From: Danxiaibacter flavus
GTDB taxonomy: Bacteria; Bacteroidota; Bacteroidia; Chitinophagales; Chitinophagaceae
Reading direction: 5' to 3'
Assembly (NCBI RefSeq): GCF_041060425.1
Contig: NZ_JAULBC010000015.1
Location: forward strand, 1 to 60,266
DNA: 60,266 bases
Shown in pieces: positions 23,612-32,670 of the stretch (the stretch's first letter is position 1; the number at the start of each line of letters is the position of its first letter). The notes beneath the pieces are model-generated. The model had not been told where the DNA came from and did no database searches. It saw only the letters and a list, made by a program, of their open reading frames with translations. The position numbers were made by a program, and so were the translations under genes.

Positions 23612-25003
23612 ATGGAACAGCAAGAATTAGAAACGCTAATATCCAATTTTGAAGAACTTAAAAAGAAAGTGGTTGCGACAAAACCTGCTTTCGATTTTGA
23701 CAAGATCAGCAAACAGTATGACGTGTCAGGGCATGCCGTGATGAATGAAACACTCCGCCCGAAAAAGAAAGTCGAAACCGATGACGGAGCTTCGTTTGTT
23801 GATGTAGCCCGGTTGCCCGTACCCTTTCAAAAAAAGATTGTACAACTAGCAGCCGCTTTCCTTTGTGGCAATCCCATTCAGTTGGTAGCAAATCCGGAAT
23901 CAGAGATCGAAAAGTCTCTGGTTGGAATCCTTACTAAAACATGGGATGATAACAAGCTGGATTATGACAGTAAAGGCATTCTCAAGCTAATGATGAAGGA
24001 AACAGAAGTCGCTGAGCTCTGGTACACCGAGCCTGTTGATGGCGAATACTGGAAAGGTACTTTTAACCAGGGGAGCAACTTCAGGCTCAGAATGAAAATA
24101 CTGGCCAATTCGTTAGGGGATAAGCTCTATCCTGTTTACAATAACGCAGGAGATATGATTGCATTCGGCCGGGGCTACTTTTTGCCAGAAGGGGACAAAA
24201 AGATAGAACACTTTGATCTTTACACGGATAAGGCGACGATCAAAGGAAAGAAGACTGATGCTGGGTGGGAGACGACCCCTGAAACTAACATGATTGGGAA
24301 AATCCCCGTCATCTACTACAACCAGGATGCAGTTGAATGGGCAGATGTGCAGCAGCTCATTGAGCGCTACGAAACTTCAATTTCAAATCACGGTGACACA
24401 AACGACTATTTTGGTAGTCCAATAGTGTTTGTTGAAGGCGAAGTCACTGGGTTCGCAAAGAAGGGAGAACAAGGGAAGGTGCTGCAAGGTGAGAACGGCG
24501 CCAAGGCCGAATATCTTTCATGGGATCAGTCTCCCGAAAGCGTTAAGCTGGAACAAACAAATTTGCGATCTCTTATCCTTGATTTCAGCGATACACCTGA
24601 TATTTCCATTGAGAAGATGCAGTCGCTCGGAACATTCTCAGGCATTGCTCTCAAAATGTTATTCTTGGGTGCACATCTTAAAGCCTCAGACAAAGAGGAG
24701 GTTTTCGGTAAAGGCATTCAACGTAGAATAAACTTCCTAAAAGCAGCTAATGCAATAATCAACTTGAAGCTTAAGCCATCTTTGACGCTTTCAGTTAAAC
24801 CAAAGTTCACCTATTATCTGCCATCCAACGAGAAAGAAATGATCGATTTGTTAACCTCTGCGGTCGGCACAGGGAGGCCCATTTTAAGCCAAAAGACAGC
24901 TGTTGGGCTTAACCCACTTGTACAGAATGCGGATGATGAACAAAAGCAGATTGACCAGGAGAAGAAGGACGCTCAGGAAGGATTAAATGACTTAATGCAA
25001 TAG
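23612..25003 (+). CDS. Portal protein (SPP1 Gp6-like)
   Basis: A 463-residue portal of the SPP1-gp6 type: an N-terminal helix region, ARLPVPFQKKIVQLAAAFLCGNP, the wing with HFDLYTDKATIKGKK, the stem segment LIERYETSISNHGDTNDYFG and the clip/crown region ending in an acidic helix (QKQIDQEKKDAQEGL). It follows the terminase by 14 bp. Twelve copies form the vertex channel for DNA entry and exit. Confidence 0.9.
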   Translation: MEQQELETLISNFEELKKKVVATKPAFDFDKISKQYDVSGHAVMNETLRPKKKVETDDGASFVDVARLPVPFQKKIVQLAAAFLCGNPIQLVANPESEIEKSLVGILTKTWDDNKLDYDSKGILKLMMKETEVAELWYTEPVDGEYWKGTFNQGSNFRLRMKILANSLGDKLYPVYNNAGDMIAFGRGYFLPEGDKKIEHFDLYTDKATIKGKKTDAGWETTPETNMIGKIPVIYYNQDAVEWADVQQLIERYETSISNHGDTNDYFGSPIVFVEGEVTGFAKKGEQGKVLQGENGAKAEYLSWDQSPESVKLEQTNLRSLILDFSDTPDISIEKMQSLGTFSGIALKMLFLGAHLKASDKEEVFGKGIQRRINFLKAANAIINLKLKPSLTLSVKPKFTYYLPSNEKEMIDLLTSAVGTGRPILSQKTAVGLNPLVQNADDEQKQIDQEKKDAQEGLNDLMQ

Positions 25004-25016
25004 GCATGATAAAATA

Positions 25017-26918
25017 ATGAAGGGATTGCCTAAAAAAGCAATCCCCCGTCTCGAAGTGTATAGTAAGAGACAAAAATTAATCAATCTGCTCGATAGTTGC
25101 AAGCTTAAAAAACCGCAGAAATTGCAAAACATCAACGATCAATACGAGAAAAAGCACTTGCGCCAGCTCATTGAAGCGTCAAAGAGGATCCGTTCCATAT
25201 ATGACGATACAATTCAAGAGATCTCATTAGCTGCAAGTAAAATCAATATAGGTGGGAACGTCTTTGAGTTAAAGGACTATCCGGCCTTACAAAATCGTAT
25301 TGACCGTGCCATCAAAAAGATGCATGGAAGCATCTACTCAACCGTTGTCAACGGAATAGAATCTTCCTGGGGACTGTCCAATGAAAAGAATAACACTCTG
25401 CTTGACGTTCGGCTGGCCGGTAAAAGGCTCTCTAAAAAGACTAAGGCAGTCTTATATGATCCAAATGCAAATGCCTTGGAAGCATTCATCAATCGTAAAG
25501 AGAAAGGCATTGATTTAAGCAAACGCGTTTGGAACACTGTTGATCCTTATAGGCATGAAATAGAACAATCCATGGGGCTCGGTATAAGCAAAGGACAATC
25601 AGCGGCAGAAATAGCGAGAGATATGAAGCAATATCTAAATGATCCTGATAAGCTTTATAGGCGTGTTAGGACAGCTGACAGTAAATTAGTTAACACAATC
25701 CTCGGCGAGACAAAAACTAAGGACGATACTGGCTCTTTTAAGCTTTCAAGAGCTGCCCAAGAATACAATCCCGGTCAAGGTGTTTACAGATCTTCCTTTA
25801 AGAACGCAATGCGTCTGACGCGGACGGAAACCAATATGGCCTATCGCAATTCGGACTTTCAGCGTTGGCAAACCATGCCCTTTGTCGTAGGTATCGAAAT
25901 TAAGCTGTCTAACGCTCATCCGATGTACGACATATGCGATAAGTTGGCCGGCAAATATCCAAAAGACTTTCATTGGACTGGATGGCATCCGCAATGCATC
26001 TGTTACCAGGTGCCGGTAATGATGTCTGATGAGGAATATGACAAGGTCGAGGAGGCGATGTTGCGAGGCGAGAACCTTAACATCAAAAGCAAGAATGAAG
26101 TTGAAGACACGCCTGCAGCATTTAAGGAATACGTATTGATAAATAAAGACAGAATTGCCAAATGGAAGAGTAAACCGTATTGGGTAAAGGACAATTCAGA
26201 TTATTTTAAAGCTGCTGGAGAGGATAACGAGAAGTTTAATACAAGTACTGGCCAGACCACACCAGCTGGAAAAAACATTCGCAGTCAATTTATCAGGGTA
26301 GACAAAAAGATATCCGACAAGGTAGACAACGCTCTTATTGCGATTGACAGCGTACACGGTGACGGGATCCTTAACGATATTCCTTTTAAGCCAAGCAAGA
26401 GTAGGGAATTCGCTGCTGCATTTGCTTCAATTGGTGGCAGGCCGCTTGAGATACTTCTTTCCAATTCTCCCCATCCCGAGTTAAGTATTATTCACGAGAT
26501 GGGCCACTATTTTGACCTGCATGCTATTGGAAGTGAAAGAAGTTGGGCCAGCTTATCTGCAGATCTACCAATGGCTAAAGTTATGGAGGCCGCACAGCAA
26601 TCAGATGCTATTAAAAACATTCAATCCATTCTTGACAATGGATTTATGACCTTTGACAATAAGGATTATTCGTTGGATGATAGGCTAAGGAAGCATTTGC
26701 GGTACTTAAATAGCCCAAAAGAAATATGGGCTCGAAGTTATGCTCAATACATTGCGAATAATGCAAATAGTGCGAAGCTTACAAAGTATTTGGACAGTAT
26801 AATCTCAAGTGAAGAACCATTGGGCTTTCGCTCACAATGGCTTAAAGAAGATTTTAAGAACATTGAAAGTTCTATTACTGAAATGATGCTGAAATTAGGA
26901 TGGATGACTAATCGATAA
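25017..26918 (+). CDS. Minor head protein fused to HExxH metallopeptidase domain
   Basis: A 633-residue protein. Residues about 1-380 are a phage head morphogenesis (SPP1 gp7/Mu gpF-like) domain, with the typical RLTRTETNMAYRNSDF and the Cys/His cluster DICDKLAGKYPKDFHWTGWHPQCICY. The C-terminal region from about 430 carries IIHEMGHYFD, an HExxH zinc-peptidase motif, and a downstream WARSYAQYI helix that could supply the third ligand. Fused enzymatic domains behind gp7-type proteins are known, often as toxins injected with the DNA or as head-maturation enzymes. Which applies here is open. Confidence 0.8.
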   Translation: MKGLPKKAIPRLEVYSKRQKLINLLDSCKLKKPQKLQNINDQYEKKHLRQLIEASKRIRSIYDDTIQEISLAASKINIGGNVFELKDYPALQNRIDRAIKKMHGSIYSTVVNGIESSWGLSNEKNNTLLDVRLAGKRLSKKTKAVLYDPNANALEAFINRKEKGIDLSKRVWNTVDPYRHEIEQSMGLGISKGQSAAEIARDMKQYLNDPDKLYRRVRTADSKLVNTILGETKTKDDTGSFKLSRAAQEYNPGQGVYRSSFKNAMRLTRTETNMAYRNSDFQRWQTMPFVVGIEIKLSNAHPMYDICDKLAGKYPKDFHWTGWHPQCICYQVPVMMSDEEYDKVEEAMLRGENLNIKSKNEVEDTPAAFKEYVLINKDRIAKWKSKPYWVKDNSDYFKAAGEDNEKFNTSTGQTTPAGKNIRSQFIRVDKKISDKVDNALIAIDSVHGDGILNDIPFKPSKSREFAAAFASIGGRPLEILLSNSPHPELSIIHEMGHYFDLHAIGSERSWASLSADLPMAKVMEAAQQSDAIKNIQSILDNGFMTFDNKDYSLDDRLRKHLRYLNSPKEIWARSYAQYIANNANSAKLTKYLDSIISSEEPLGFRSQWLKEDFKNIESSITEMMLKLGWMTNR

Positions 26919-27081
26919 TAAGGTTAGGGTCATTATTATCTGCTATAGCGATAATCCGGATTGCATCATCGCGATCTTTTGCAGCGCGCATGATTTTCAC
27001 CAAATAGAATATTTCTTCCTCTTTGGATAGTTCAATGCCTGCATTGACTTTGGCCATTATTTCATCTAAGGAAAATTCCAT
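26908..27081 (-). CDS. Small acidic protein, paralogue A
   Basis: A 57-residue protein starting MEFSLDEIMAKVNAGIELSK and continuing EEEIFYLVKIMRAAKDRDDA. It is a clear paralogue of the gene at 27091-27267 (nearly half of the positions shared, same length). It is antisense to the late operon and overlaps the 3' end of the head gene by 11 bp. A small helical acidic protein of unknown role, third gene of a three-gene minus-strand unit with 27287-27697. Confidence 0.65.
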   Translation of the reverse strand: MEFSLDEIMAKVNAGIELSKEEEIFYLVKIMRAAKDRDDAIRIIAIADNNDPNLIID

Positions 27082-27090
27082 GATGTAAAA

Positions 27091-27267
27091 TTATAAAAGT
27101 TTGTCTTGTTCTTGATCGTCGTTATTTGCCATTTTGATGTATTGCAAAGCTTCCTCACGGCTATTGGCTACTTTGAGAATTTCAACCATGTAAAATGCTT
27201 CTTCTTCTATAGTTAAATCGAAGCCAGATTCAACCTTGGCAATGATTTCATCTTTTGAGAATTCCAT
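27091..27267 (-). CDS. Small acidic protein, paralogue B
   Basis: A 58-residue protein starting MEFSKDEIIAKVESGFDLTI then EEEAFYMVEILKVANSREEA, the paralogue of 26908-27081, 9 bp upstream of it. The shared MEFS.DEI.AKV..G..L and EEE.FY.V.I pattern indicates a recent tandem duplication. It lies 19 bp downstream of 27287-27697, so the three are likely co-transcribed. Confidence 0.65.
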   Translation of the reverse strand: MEFSKDEIIAKVESGFDLTIEEEAFYMVEILKVANSREEALQYIKMANNDDQEQDKLL

Positions 27268-27286
27268 AGTCGGATTGTATGGAGGT

Positions 27287-27697
27287 TTAACGCTTTCTGT
27301 TGGCTCTATTAGTTTTAATTAAGCCCAAAAACTCTTCGGCGACCTCCACGTTATATCTCAATATAATAGTTTTCGACCATTTTGACAATACCTCATTTTC
27401 ATATTTTTCATTGTGCTTAAGGCGATTAGCAAGCCTAAATTCATGTTGCAACTCGTTGATGACATACTCATGAAAAGGCAAAAAAGATGCTTTAGCTTCA
27501 GCTTGGATGCTACTAACAATTTTATTAGCATGAAATCTACTTGAACTCAACGCCAATAGCAACTCCAATCTATTAACAACCGTCACATAGTTGCCTCTTG
27601 TATTAGTAATATCCAGGCAGCCAGCAAGCTCAACGTTTTCAATATTTCCTATCGCTACATATTTCATTTGCTTATTCAGGTTTTGCACACAAAGCAT
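27287..27697 (-). CDS. Hypothetical helical protein, minus-strand unit
   Basis: A 136-residue protein with a beta start (MKYVAIGNIENVELAGCLD, possibly its true beginning at 27667) and then helices with many Arg/Lys (SSRFHANKIVSSIQAEAKA, ELQHEFRLANRLKHNEKYE). It is first in a three-gene antisense unit that interrupts the head genes. With the paralogues it may be a toxin/antitoxin-like or defence cassette, or an anti-sense regulator of head genes. None of this is shown by sequence. Confidence 0.6.
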   Translation of the reverse strand: MLCVQNLNKQMKYVAIGNIENVELAGCLDITNTRGNYVTVVNRLELLLALSSSRFHANKIVSSIQAEAKASFLPFHEYVINELQHEFRLANRLKHNEKYENEVLSKWSKTIILRYNVEVAEEFLGLIKTNRANRKR

Positions 27698-27875
27698 TTG
27701 TTAATTGACATAATGATCGGTTAATAGGGCTTTAGGTATTGCCAAAAAACTAACATAGTTGTATTTGTCACGCCGATATCTGAGAAGCATGATTCATAAA
27801 ATTTCAGAGTCTTACAACTTGTTTGATGGAGCAAAAAAACTGGCCAACCGACTTTATGTTTGAAATAAACAGCAA

Positions 27876-27906
27876 ATATAGCAACAAAACCGCAGTGTTG
27901 CTATAT
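27876..27906. promoter_or_regulatory. Perfect 11-bp inverted repeat upstream of scaffold gene
   Basis: ATATAGCAACA (27876-27886) and TGTTGCTATAT (27896-27906) flank a 9-base loop. A nearly identical inverted repeat follows the tail hub gene at 48878-48910. No T-run follows, so it is a protein-binding site or an RNA hairpin and not a plain terminator. Confidence 0.45.
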
Positions 27907-27974
27907 CATATTTTACTCTACCCAATAGTTTGAACATTTTTGAATCTGAAAATTCAAAAAGAAAGTTCTTACAC

Positions 27975-28595
27975 ATGAAACAGAAACTGCTGGCACAACT
28001 GATTGTAAAATATCCAGGGGTGTCAAGGATATTCCTGGGACTTTATGCAGACAAATTATCCGCAAAAGTAACAGAGGAAAGTCAAATACAGGGCGTCATT
28101 GACGAACTCGAAAACCTTCCAATCTCAATTCCCGATTTAGCAGCAGAATTCCAAAAAGAAGGCGACCGCAGGGTTACCGAAGCTCAAAAAAAGGCGGCTG
28201 AAAAGAAGCCTGGCGAGGGTGGTAAAACTGAAGAGGACAAAACAGATCCAAAGACGGACGACACAGCTACGTTACTGAAAACTCTCTTGCAAGAGGTACA
28301 GACACTAAAAGCTGATAAGGCTAAAACAAGCATGCAAACAAAGGCTGCTGAAAAGCTTAAAGACATTCCTGCACGGTTTTACGATAAAAGAGCTTTACCT
28401 GAAAAGGATGAAGATCTTGAAGCATTTGTTCAGGAAGTTAACGACGACTATAACGCGTTTCGTCAGGAGATGGTTGACAAAGGTCTCGCAATTAACACGC
28501 CTCCTGCAGGTGGTAAGAGCGCCGCCAGTGCAACAACAGTAGACCCTGATATCGTTGCATTCGGCAAGAAACAAAGCGAATCAGTTAAAAAGTAA
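27975..28595 (+). CDS. Head scaffold protein
   Basis: A 206-residue protein. The ATG at 27975 begins the typical scaffold start MKQKLLAQLIVKYPGVSRIF. The body is highly charged and low-complexity (TEAQKKAAEKKPGEGGKTEE), then helical, with a Lys-rich end. It lies directly before the decoration and capsid genes, the usual scaffold position. It organises capsid subunits during assembly and leaves before DNA entry. A TTG at 27930 would add 15 residues. Confidence 0.75.
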   Translation: MKQKLLAQLIVKYPGVSRIFLGLYADKLSAKVTEESQIQGVIDELENLPISIPDLAAEFQKEGDRRVTEAQKKAAEKKPGEGGKTEEDKTDPKTDDTATLLKTLLQEVQTLKADKAKTSMQTKAAEKLKDIPARFYDKRALPEKDEDLEAFVQEVNDDYNAFRQEMVDKGLAINTPPAGGKSAASATTVDPDIVAFGKKQSESVKK

Positions 28596-28607
28596 AATCT
28601 TAACAAA

Positions 28608-29195
28608 ATGGGCGTAGGCTTCAAAAGAAAATATGGAACCAGTGACATTCCTGTGTTCCAGGGCTACGGCAAGGACATACAGCTTGCCCAGGGCGGTTTC
28701 CTGCTTGATACAACCGGTTTAGTAATCGGCACTGTACTTAAAGCAGGGACTCCAATGACGTTTGATGAGTCAACCCGCAAAGCGAAACCAATGGCAACAG
28801 CCGTGGTTTACGAAAATGCTGGTGGCACCGCAACGCAGTACAAGGTGAAAAAAGGCAGCATCCTTAAGGTGGGTGATAACCTTGCCAAAAGCAAAGGTGG
28901 TGCAGCATATGCAATCACTGCAATTGATACCTCAAATGCGGATTATGATCTGTTGACAGTAGGTACAACAATCGGCGCTGCTACAGCTGGAGACGTATTG
29001 TTTGCTTCAACTGCTACCGGTGCAACATCTGCTGCTTTGCCTGTTATCAAAGGCGTGTTATACGCTGATGCAGTAGTAGACTCTGGCGAAAGCGTTTCAG
29101 TTGCCATTCGTGCTACTTTGTACGCTCGCAGAGTTCCATACTCTGTAGACATCGCAGCAGCATTGCCTGGCATAATTTATTCTCAGTCGATGTAA
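28608..29195 (+). CDS. Head decoration/fibre-like protein
   Basis: A 195-residue, Gly/Ala/Thr-rich, beta-structured protein (GFKRKYGTSDIPVFQGYGKD, DTTGLVIGTVLKAGTPMTFD). It precedes the major capsid gene and follows the scaffold, as capsid-stabilising or head-fibre proteins do in Bacteroidota phages. No enzymatic motif is visible. Confidence 0.65.
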   Translation: MGVGFKRKYGTSDIPVFQGYGKDIQLAQGGFLLDTTGLVIGTVLKAGTPMTFDESTRKAKPMATAVVYENAGGTATQYKVKKGSILKVGDNLAKSKGGAAYAITAIDTSNADYDLLTVGTTIGAATAGDVLFASTATGATSAALPVIKGVLYADAVVDSGESVSVAIRATLYARRVPYSVDIAAALPGIIYSQSM

Positions 29196-29245
29196 TTCCA
29201 ATACCTGGGAAAAACCAATTTTTTAACTCTCAACTATTTTTAAAA

Positions 29246-30337
29246 ATGGCAATAGTACCATCAGTGTTCGGAGACTTGGCAAAGCAGCAAAATTTACAGG
29301 CTTTGATCGACAACTCTCTGGATGCTCTGTATACAAAGTCAATCTGGAGGCAGTATCTCGATTGGGGACTTCCTCAAATGGAATTGACGTTCGCTACCGC
29401 GATTGGCCGTTCCCGCATCGAAGCCGCCGCTTCAATAGTGGATCCGGATTCACCGGCACCAAAGAGAAGCAGAGGGAAGCTGGAAATGTTGGAAGGTAAG
29501 ATTCCAACAATGAAGCAGTCTTTTGCTCTTAACCAAAAGGATTACAGGGCGCTCAAAGGTTTGGAAAACCTGCCGATCGCAGACGCCCAAAAGAAGCAGC
29601 AGCTGATTGAAAAGCTTTGGAAAGACGTTACCAATGCTGCCGCGTCTACAGACCGCAGGCTGGATATCATGTTCCTGCAGGCTGTTTCAACATTCCAAAT
29701 AAGCATTAATGTATTGAACAACCCCGATGGCTCTGCCCTCGGCGCAGTTGATCTTTTGGCAGCACCTGAACAAACAAGAAAGGTTTCTAAAGTGTGGACT
29801 GATCCAACTGCAGATCCTTTCAAGGACATCAACGATGTAGTTCTGTATGCTGCTCAGTCAGGTCGTGCATTCTCCGAAATCTGGATCGATATGGAGACTT
29901 GGCTGGCAATGAAAAACCTTGCAGCTGTTAAATCTGCTATCTCCGGATATCAGAATCCTGGCAGCAACAAGAATTTCGTTGTAACCCTCACCATCATCAA
30001 TGAATATCTGGCCGCTAACCAGTTACCAACTATCAAGGTAATCAATGAGCGCAGAGGTATTGAGCAGGATGGCATAATTCAAACAATCAATCCTTTCAAA
30101 AAGGAGAACGTTGTTTTCGTTCCTGCCGGCAAGCTGGGTATTGTTCACAATGCAATCGCTATCGAAGATATGGAGCCTATCCAGGGCGTTACATATGCGA
30201 AGTACGATCGCACTCTGCTTTCTAAGTGGAGAGATAACAACCCATGGCAGGAATTCACACAGGTTGAATTAAACGCTTTCCCTGCATTGGAAGCTATCGA
30301 CGGCATATTCTTGTTAACAACAGATGTAGCTGCATAG
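29246..30337 (+). CDS. Major capsid protein
   Basis: A 363-residue HK97-fold-type capsid subunit, in the position expected after scaffold and decoration proteins. Typical features are an early helical region, an E-loop-like segment (LEGKIPTMKQSFALNQKDYR), AAASTDRRLDIMFLQAVS, and the P-domain end WQEFTQVELNAFPAL. The stop overlaps the next gene's GTG. Confidence 0.88.
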   Translation: MAIVPSVFGDLAKQQNLQALIDNSLDALYTKSIWRQYLDWGLPQMELTFATAIGRSRIEAAASIVDPDSPAPKRSRGKLEMLEGKIPTMKQSFALNQKDYRALKGLENLPIADAQKKQQLIEKLWKDVTNAAASTDRRLDIMFLQAVSTFQISINVLNNPDGSALGAVDLLAAPEQTRKVSKVWTDPTADPFKDINDVVLYAAQSGRAFSEIWIDMETWLAMKNLAAVKSAISGYQNPGSNKNFVVTLTIINEYLAANQLPTIKVINERRGIEQDGIIQTINPFKKENVVFVPAGKLGIVHNAIAIEDMEPIQGVTYAKYDRTLLSKWRDNNPWQEFTQVELNAFPALEAIDGIFLLTTDVAA

Positions 30338-30648
30338 TGACCAATAAGGAATACATATCAACTATTCTTGGAAAATTCGGTGTGTCAGCCGCTGAAATAG
30401 ATATCCTCCTGTTGGAGCAATCAATCATTCCGGATGATCCGATAACGGAGACAAGATCATTAAAGGAGGCGATGTACAATCAGCTTCCTTTAATGATGGC
30501 CGGGTTGCAAGAGGTTTCCGAAGGAGGATATTCTGTAAAATGGAATATGGAAGGGGTGAAAGCCTGGTATTCCGCTTTAGCCTCTGAATTGGGCCTTGAC
30601 AATAAGTTATTTCCAAAACCAAAGATTACGAGCAAGTCTGTATGGTAA
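30337..30648 (+). CDS. Head-tail connector (adaptor)-like protein
   Basis: A 103-residue helical protein beginning with a GTG that overlaps the capsid stop. The layout (EYISTILGKFGVSAAEIDIL, LEQSIIPDDPITETRSLKEAM, then YNQLPLMMAGLQ) is that of small Bacteroidota head-tail adaptor proteins. Position between capsid and closure protein supports it. Confidence 0.65.
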   Translation: MTNKEYISTILGKFGVSAAEIDILLLEQSIIPDDPITETRSLKEAMYNQLPLMMAGLQEVSEGGYSVKWNMEGVKAWYSALASELGLDNKLFPKPKITSKSVW

Positions 30649-30959
30649 GACAGTATCCTCATAGAATAGTGTTTACTGTTACGGGCAACAGTTATCGTAA
30701 TGGGCAAGGTAATTGGGTTGAAGGGACACCAAGCATCATTGAATATCCTGGAAGAGTTGAAGCAAATAGCAGTGGAGGCTTCCTGACGGACGAAGACGGT
30801 AAACGCTTGGAATACAGTTGGACTTTATATATGCCTTTGCCTGTTCAGGATGTGCCTGCGGGTTGCAATGTCGAAGTTTTTAGTGGTGCAGATAAAATCT
30901 GTAAATCTAAACTTAAACGCTTCAGCATAGGCCAGTTAAACGCGAGGGCTTGGTTATGA
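30642..30959 (+). CDS. Head closure/stopper-like protein
   Basis: A 105-residue beta-rich protein (HRIVFTVTGNSYRNGQGNWV, GRVEANSSGGFLTDEDGKRL, IGQLNARAWL). The pattern and the gene order adaptor-stopper-gp10-like-tail terminator fit a head-completion (stopper) protein. It overlaps both neighbours by a few bases, so the connector genes are translationally coupled. Confidence 0.65.
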   Translation: MVRQYPHRIVFTVTGNSYRNGQGNWVEGTPSIIEYPGRVEANSSGGFLTDEDGKRLEYSWTLYMPLPVQDVPAGCNVEVFSGADKICKSKLKRFSIGQLNARAWL

Positions 30960-31414
30960 AACTTGTGCCAAAGTTTTCCAAAGCAGACATTCAAAAGTTC
31001 CTTGAGGATAAAATGAAAGCACTTGACACTGCAACCCTTACCAGGTTAAAACGTATCGGCGAAACATTTGTGAAGAACGCCCGTGAAAATGGCAACTACA
31101 CTGATATGACAGGTAACCTTAGGAACTCCATTGGATATGTGATTCTGCGTGATGGTGAACAGCTCTTTCAAAATTTCAAAAAAGCAGCACGAGTAAAGTC
31201 TGATACTACAGGCGCTAATACTGCTCAACGTGTGGCTCTGGAAGTTGCAGCAAGTTTTCCTCGGGGTTATGTACTCATTGTTGTGGCTGGTATGGATTAC
31301 GCCGCGGCAGTCGAAAGCCGGGGGAAAGACGTAATCACAGCAAGCAGCATCACCGCAAAGAACGATTTGTCAAAAGCAGTTGACGCAATTAAAAGAAGTT
31401 TAGCGCGATCATGA
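30956..31414 (+). CDS. HK97 gp10-like tail-completion protein
   Basis: A 152-residue protein. Typical gp10/neck features are the N-terminal helix, RLKRIGETFVKNARENGNYTDMTGNLRNSI and YVLIVVAGMDYAAAVESRGKDV (the conserved Y-A..VE..G strand). The ATG at 30956 overlaps the previous stop (ATGA). It joins the connector to the tail tube. Confidence 0.8.
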   Translation: MKLVPKFSKADIQKFLEDKMKALDTATLTRLKRIGETFVKNARENGNYTDMTGNLRNSIGYVILRDGEQLFQNFKKAARVKSDTTGANTAQRVALEVAASFPRGYVLIVVAGMDYAAAVESRGKDVITASSITAKNDLSKAVDAIKRSLARS

Positions 31415-31812
31415 TAACCACATTCGACATAGTTGACATCGTTTGGAACCAGATAAATAACTCGGAGTTGAAAACAATCATCACCGGTGATGTTTACAAG
31501 GAAGCCAGACCAGTCAATAGTAATGTTGAAGATATCGTGATTAACTGTCTTCCGGTAAATAATGAACAACTGCAGGAAGCTGTGGCTAACGTCAATATTC
31601 ACGTTCCAAACCTTAAGATTAAGGTTGATAACATACAAGACTCACAACCCAACTTAGAACGCTTAAAAGACCTTACACGGATTGCGGTTGACCTTCTAAG
31701 TGCATGGGGTGAAGATTATAACTATGAGGTTCAACAGCAAGTATTATTCTCAGAAGGTGATCAGCATTATTTAAACATAAGAATCGAATTCTTTCACATT
31801 AACTACAACTAA
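31411..31812 (+). CDS. Tail terminator-like protein
   Basis: A 133-residue alpha/beta protein (FDIVDIVWNQINNSELKTII, TGDVYKEARP..NVEDIVIN, NVNIHVPNLK). It sits between the gp10-like protein and the tail tube and starts in an ATGA overlap. This is the usual place of the protein that caps the tube at the head side. Confidence 0.65.
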   Translation: MITTFDIVDIVWNQINNSELKTIITGDVYKEARPVNSNVEDIVINCLPVNNEQLQEAVANVNIHVPNLKIKVDNIQDSQPNLERLKDLTRIAVDLLSAWGEDYNYEVQQQVLFSEGDQHYLNIRIEFFHINYN

Positions 31813-31813
31813 A

Positions 31814-32620
31814 ATGGCAAAGAAAGCTTTTTACGGTTTAGAATATATCAAGATGGGCAATGTCGCACCAGACGGCGGCATGGGTACATCTCTTACGACG
31901 CTTGGCGGTATTGTAGAAGGTACACCTATACTGGAAGTTCCCGAAGGCACTACAACAGACTTCAATATTGAAGATTCTGATGAGCCTTATTACAGCGTCA
32001 CTGTGCCTGGTAAAAAGACGCTGAAACTGTCTGTGTATGATATCGACGTATACATATTGCAGAAATTATGGGGCGGGACAGTAATCCCAGGGGCAACTCA
32101 GACGGATCCTCCTACATGGCAAGCTCCTGCAAGCCAGCCACAGATCGAGCAAAGTGTTGAAATAAAACACAGATTGGGAGGCGTGATTAAAATTGCAAGA
32201 GGCAAAGTTGTCACAACCAGCCAATTGAAATTTCAGAAGAACGGCCTTGGTCAACTTGATCTGACCATTACCATCCTGGCGCCAGAAAAATCAGGTGTTC
32301 CTTCATGGTCAATGACAGCAGGTACAACAGATACTCCATTGACATTTGATACGGCACAGACGTTTACATCAGTAGCTAATAAAACTGACTTTGGTGTAAC
32401 AACCACATTGCCTGCAACGAATGCAACAGTCAAGTTTGAGTTCAACAAGGTAGCAAGCCCATCTGGCACGCCGATGAGCATGAACATCAAGGCTGGTGGT
32501 GTGCAGGTAGCGCTTGTGGATTTCCCATCCGACTACAACGGTCAGCCGTTCAGATTCACAAATAGTTCCGGCACGAAGTACACAGGAAACTTCACCAATG
32601 GTGATTTTATCCTGAGCTAA
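31814..32620 (+). CDS. Major tail tube protein
   Basis: A 268-residue protein with the tail-tube pattern of N-terminal AKKAFYGLEYIKMGNVAPDG, a beta-sandwich core (TVPGKKTLKLSVYDIDVYIL) and a C-terminal beta region that resembles an added surface domain (PTNATVKFEFNKVASP-like). A good terminator follows, so the tube is made in excess over downstream genes. Confidence 0.78.
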   Translation: MAKKAFYGLEYIKMGNVAPDGGMGTSLTTLGGIVEGTPILEVPEGTTTDFNIEDSDEPYYSVTVPGKKTLKLSVYDIDVYILQKLWGGTVIPGATQTDPPTWQAPASQPQIEQSVEIKHRLGGVIKIARGKVVTTSQLKFQKNGLGQLDLTITILAPEKSGVPSWSMTAGTTDTPLTFDTAQTFTSVANKTDFGVTTTLPATNATVKFEFNKVASPSGTPMSMNIKAGGVQVALVDFPSDYNGQPFRFTNSSGTKYTGNFTNGDFILS

Positions 32621-32627
32621 GATAACG

Positions 32628-32650
32628 GCCCGGGTAACCGGGCTTTTGTT
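32628..32650 (+). terminator. Terminator after tail tube gene
   Basis: GCCCGG (32628-32633), loop GTAA, CCGGGC (32638-32643), then TTTTGTTT. Confidence 0.8.
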
Positions 32651-32670
32651 TATTAAAAAAACTTCATGCA

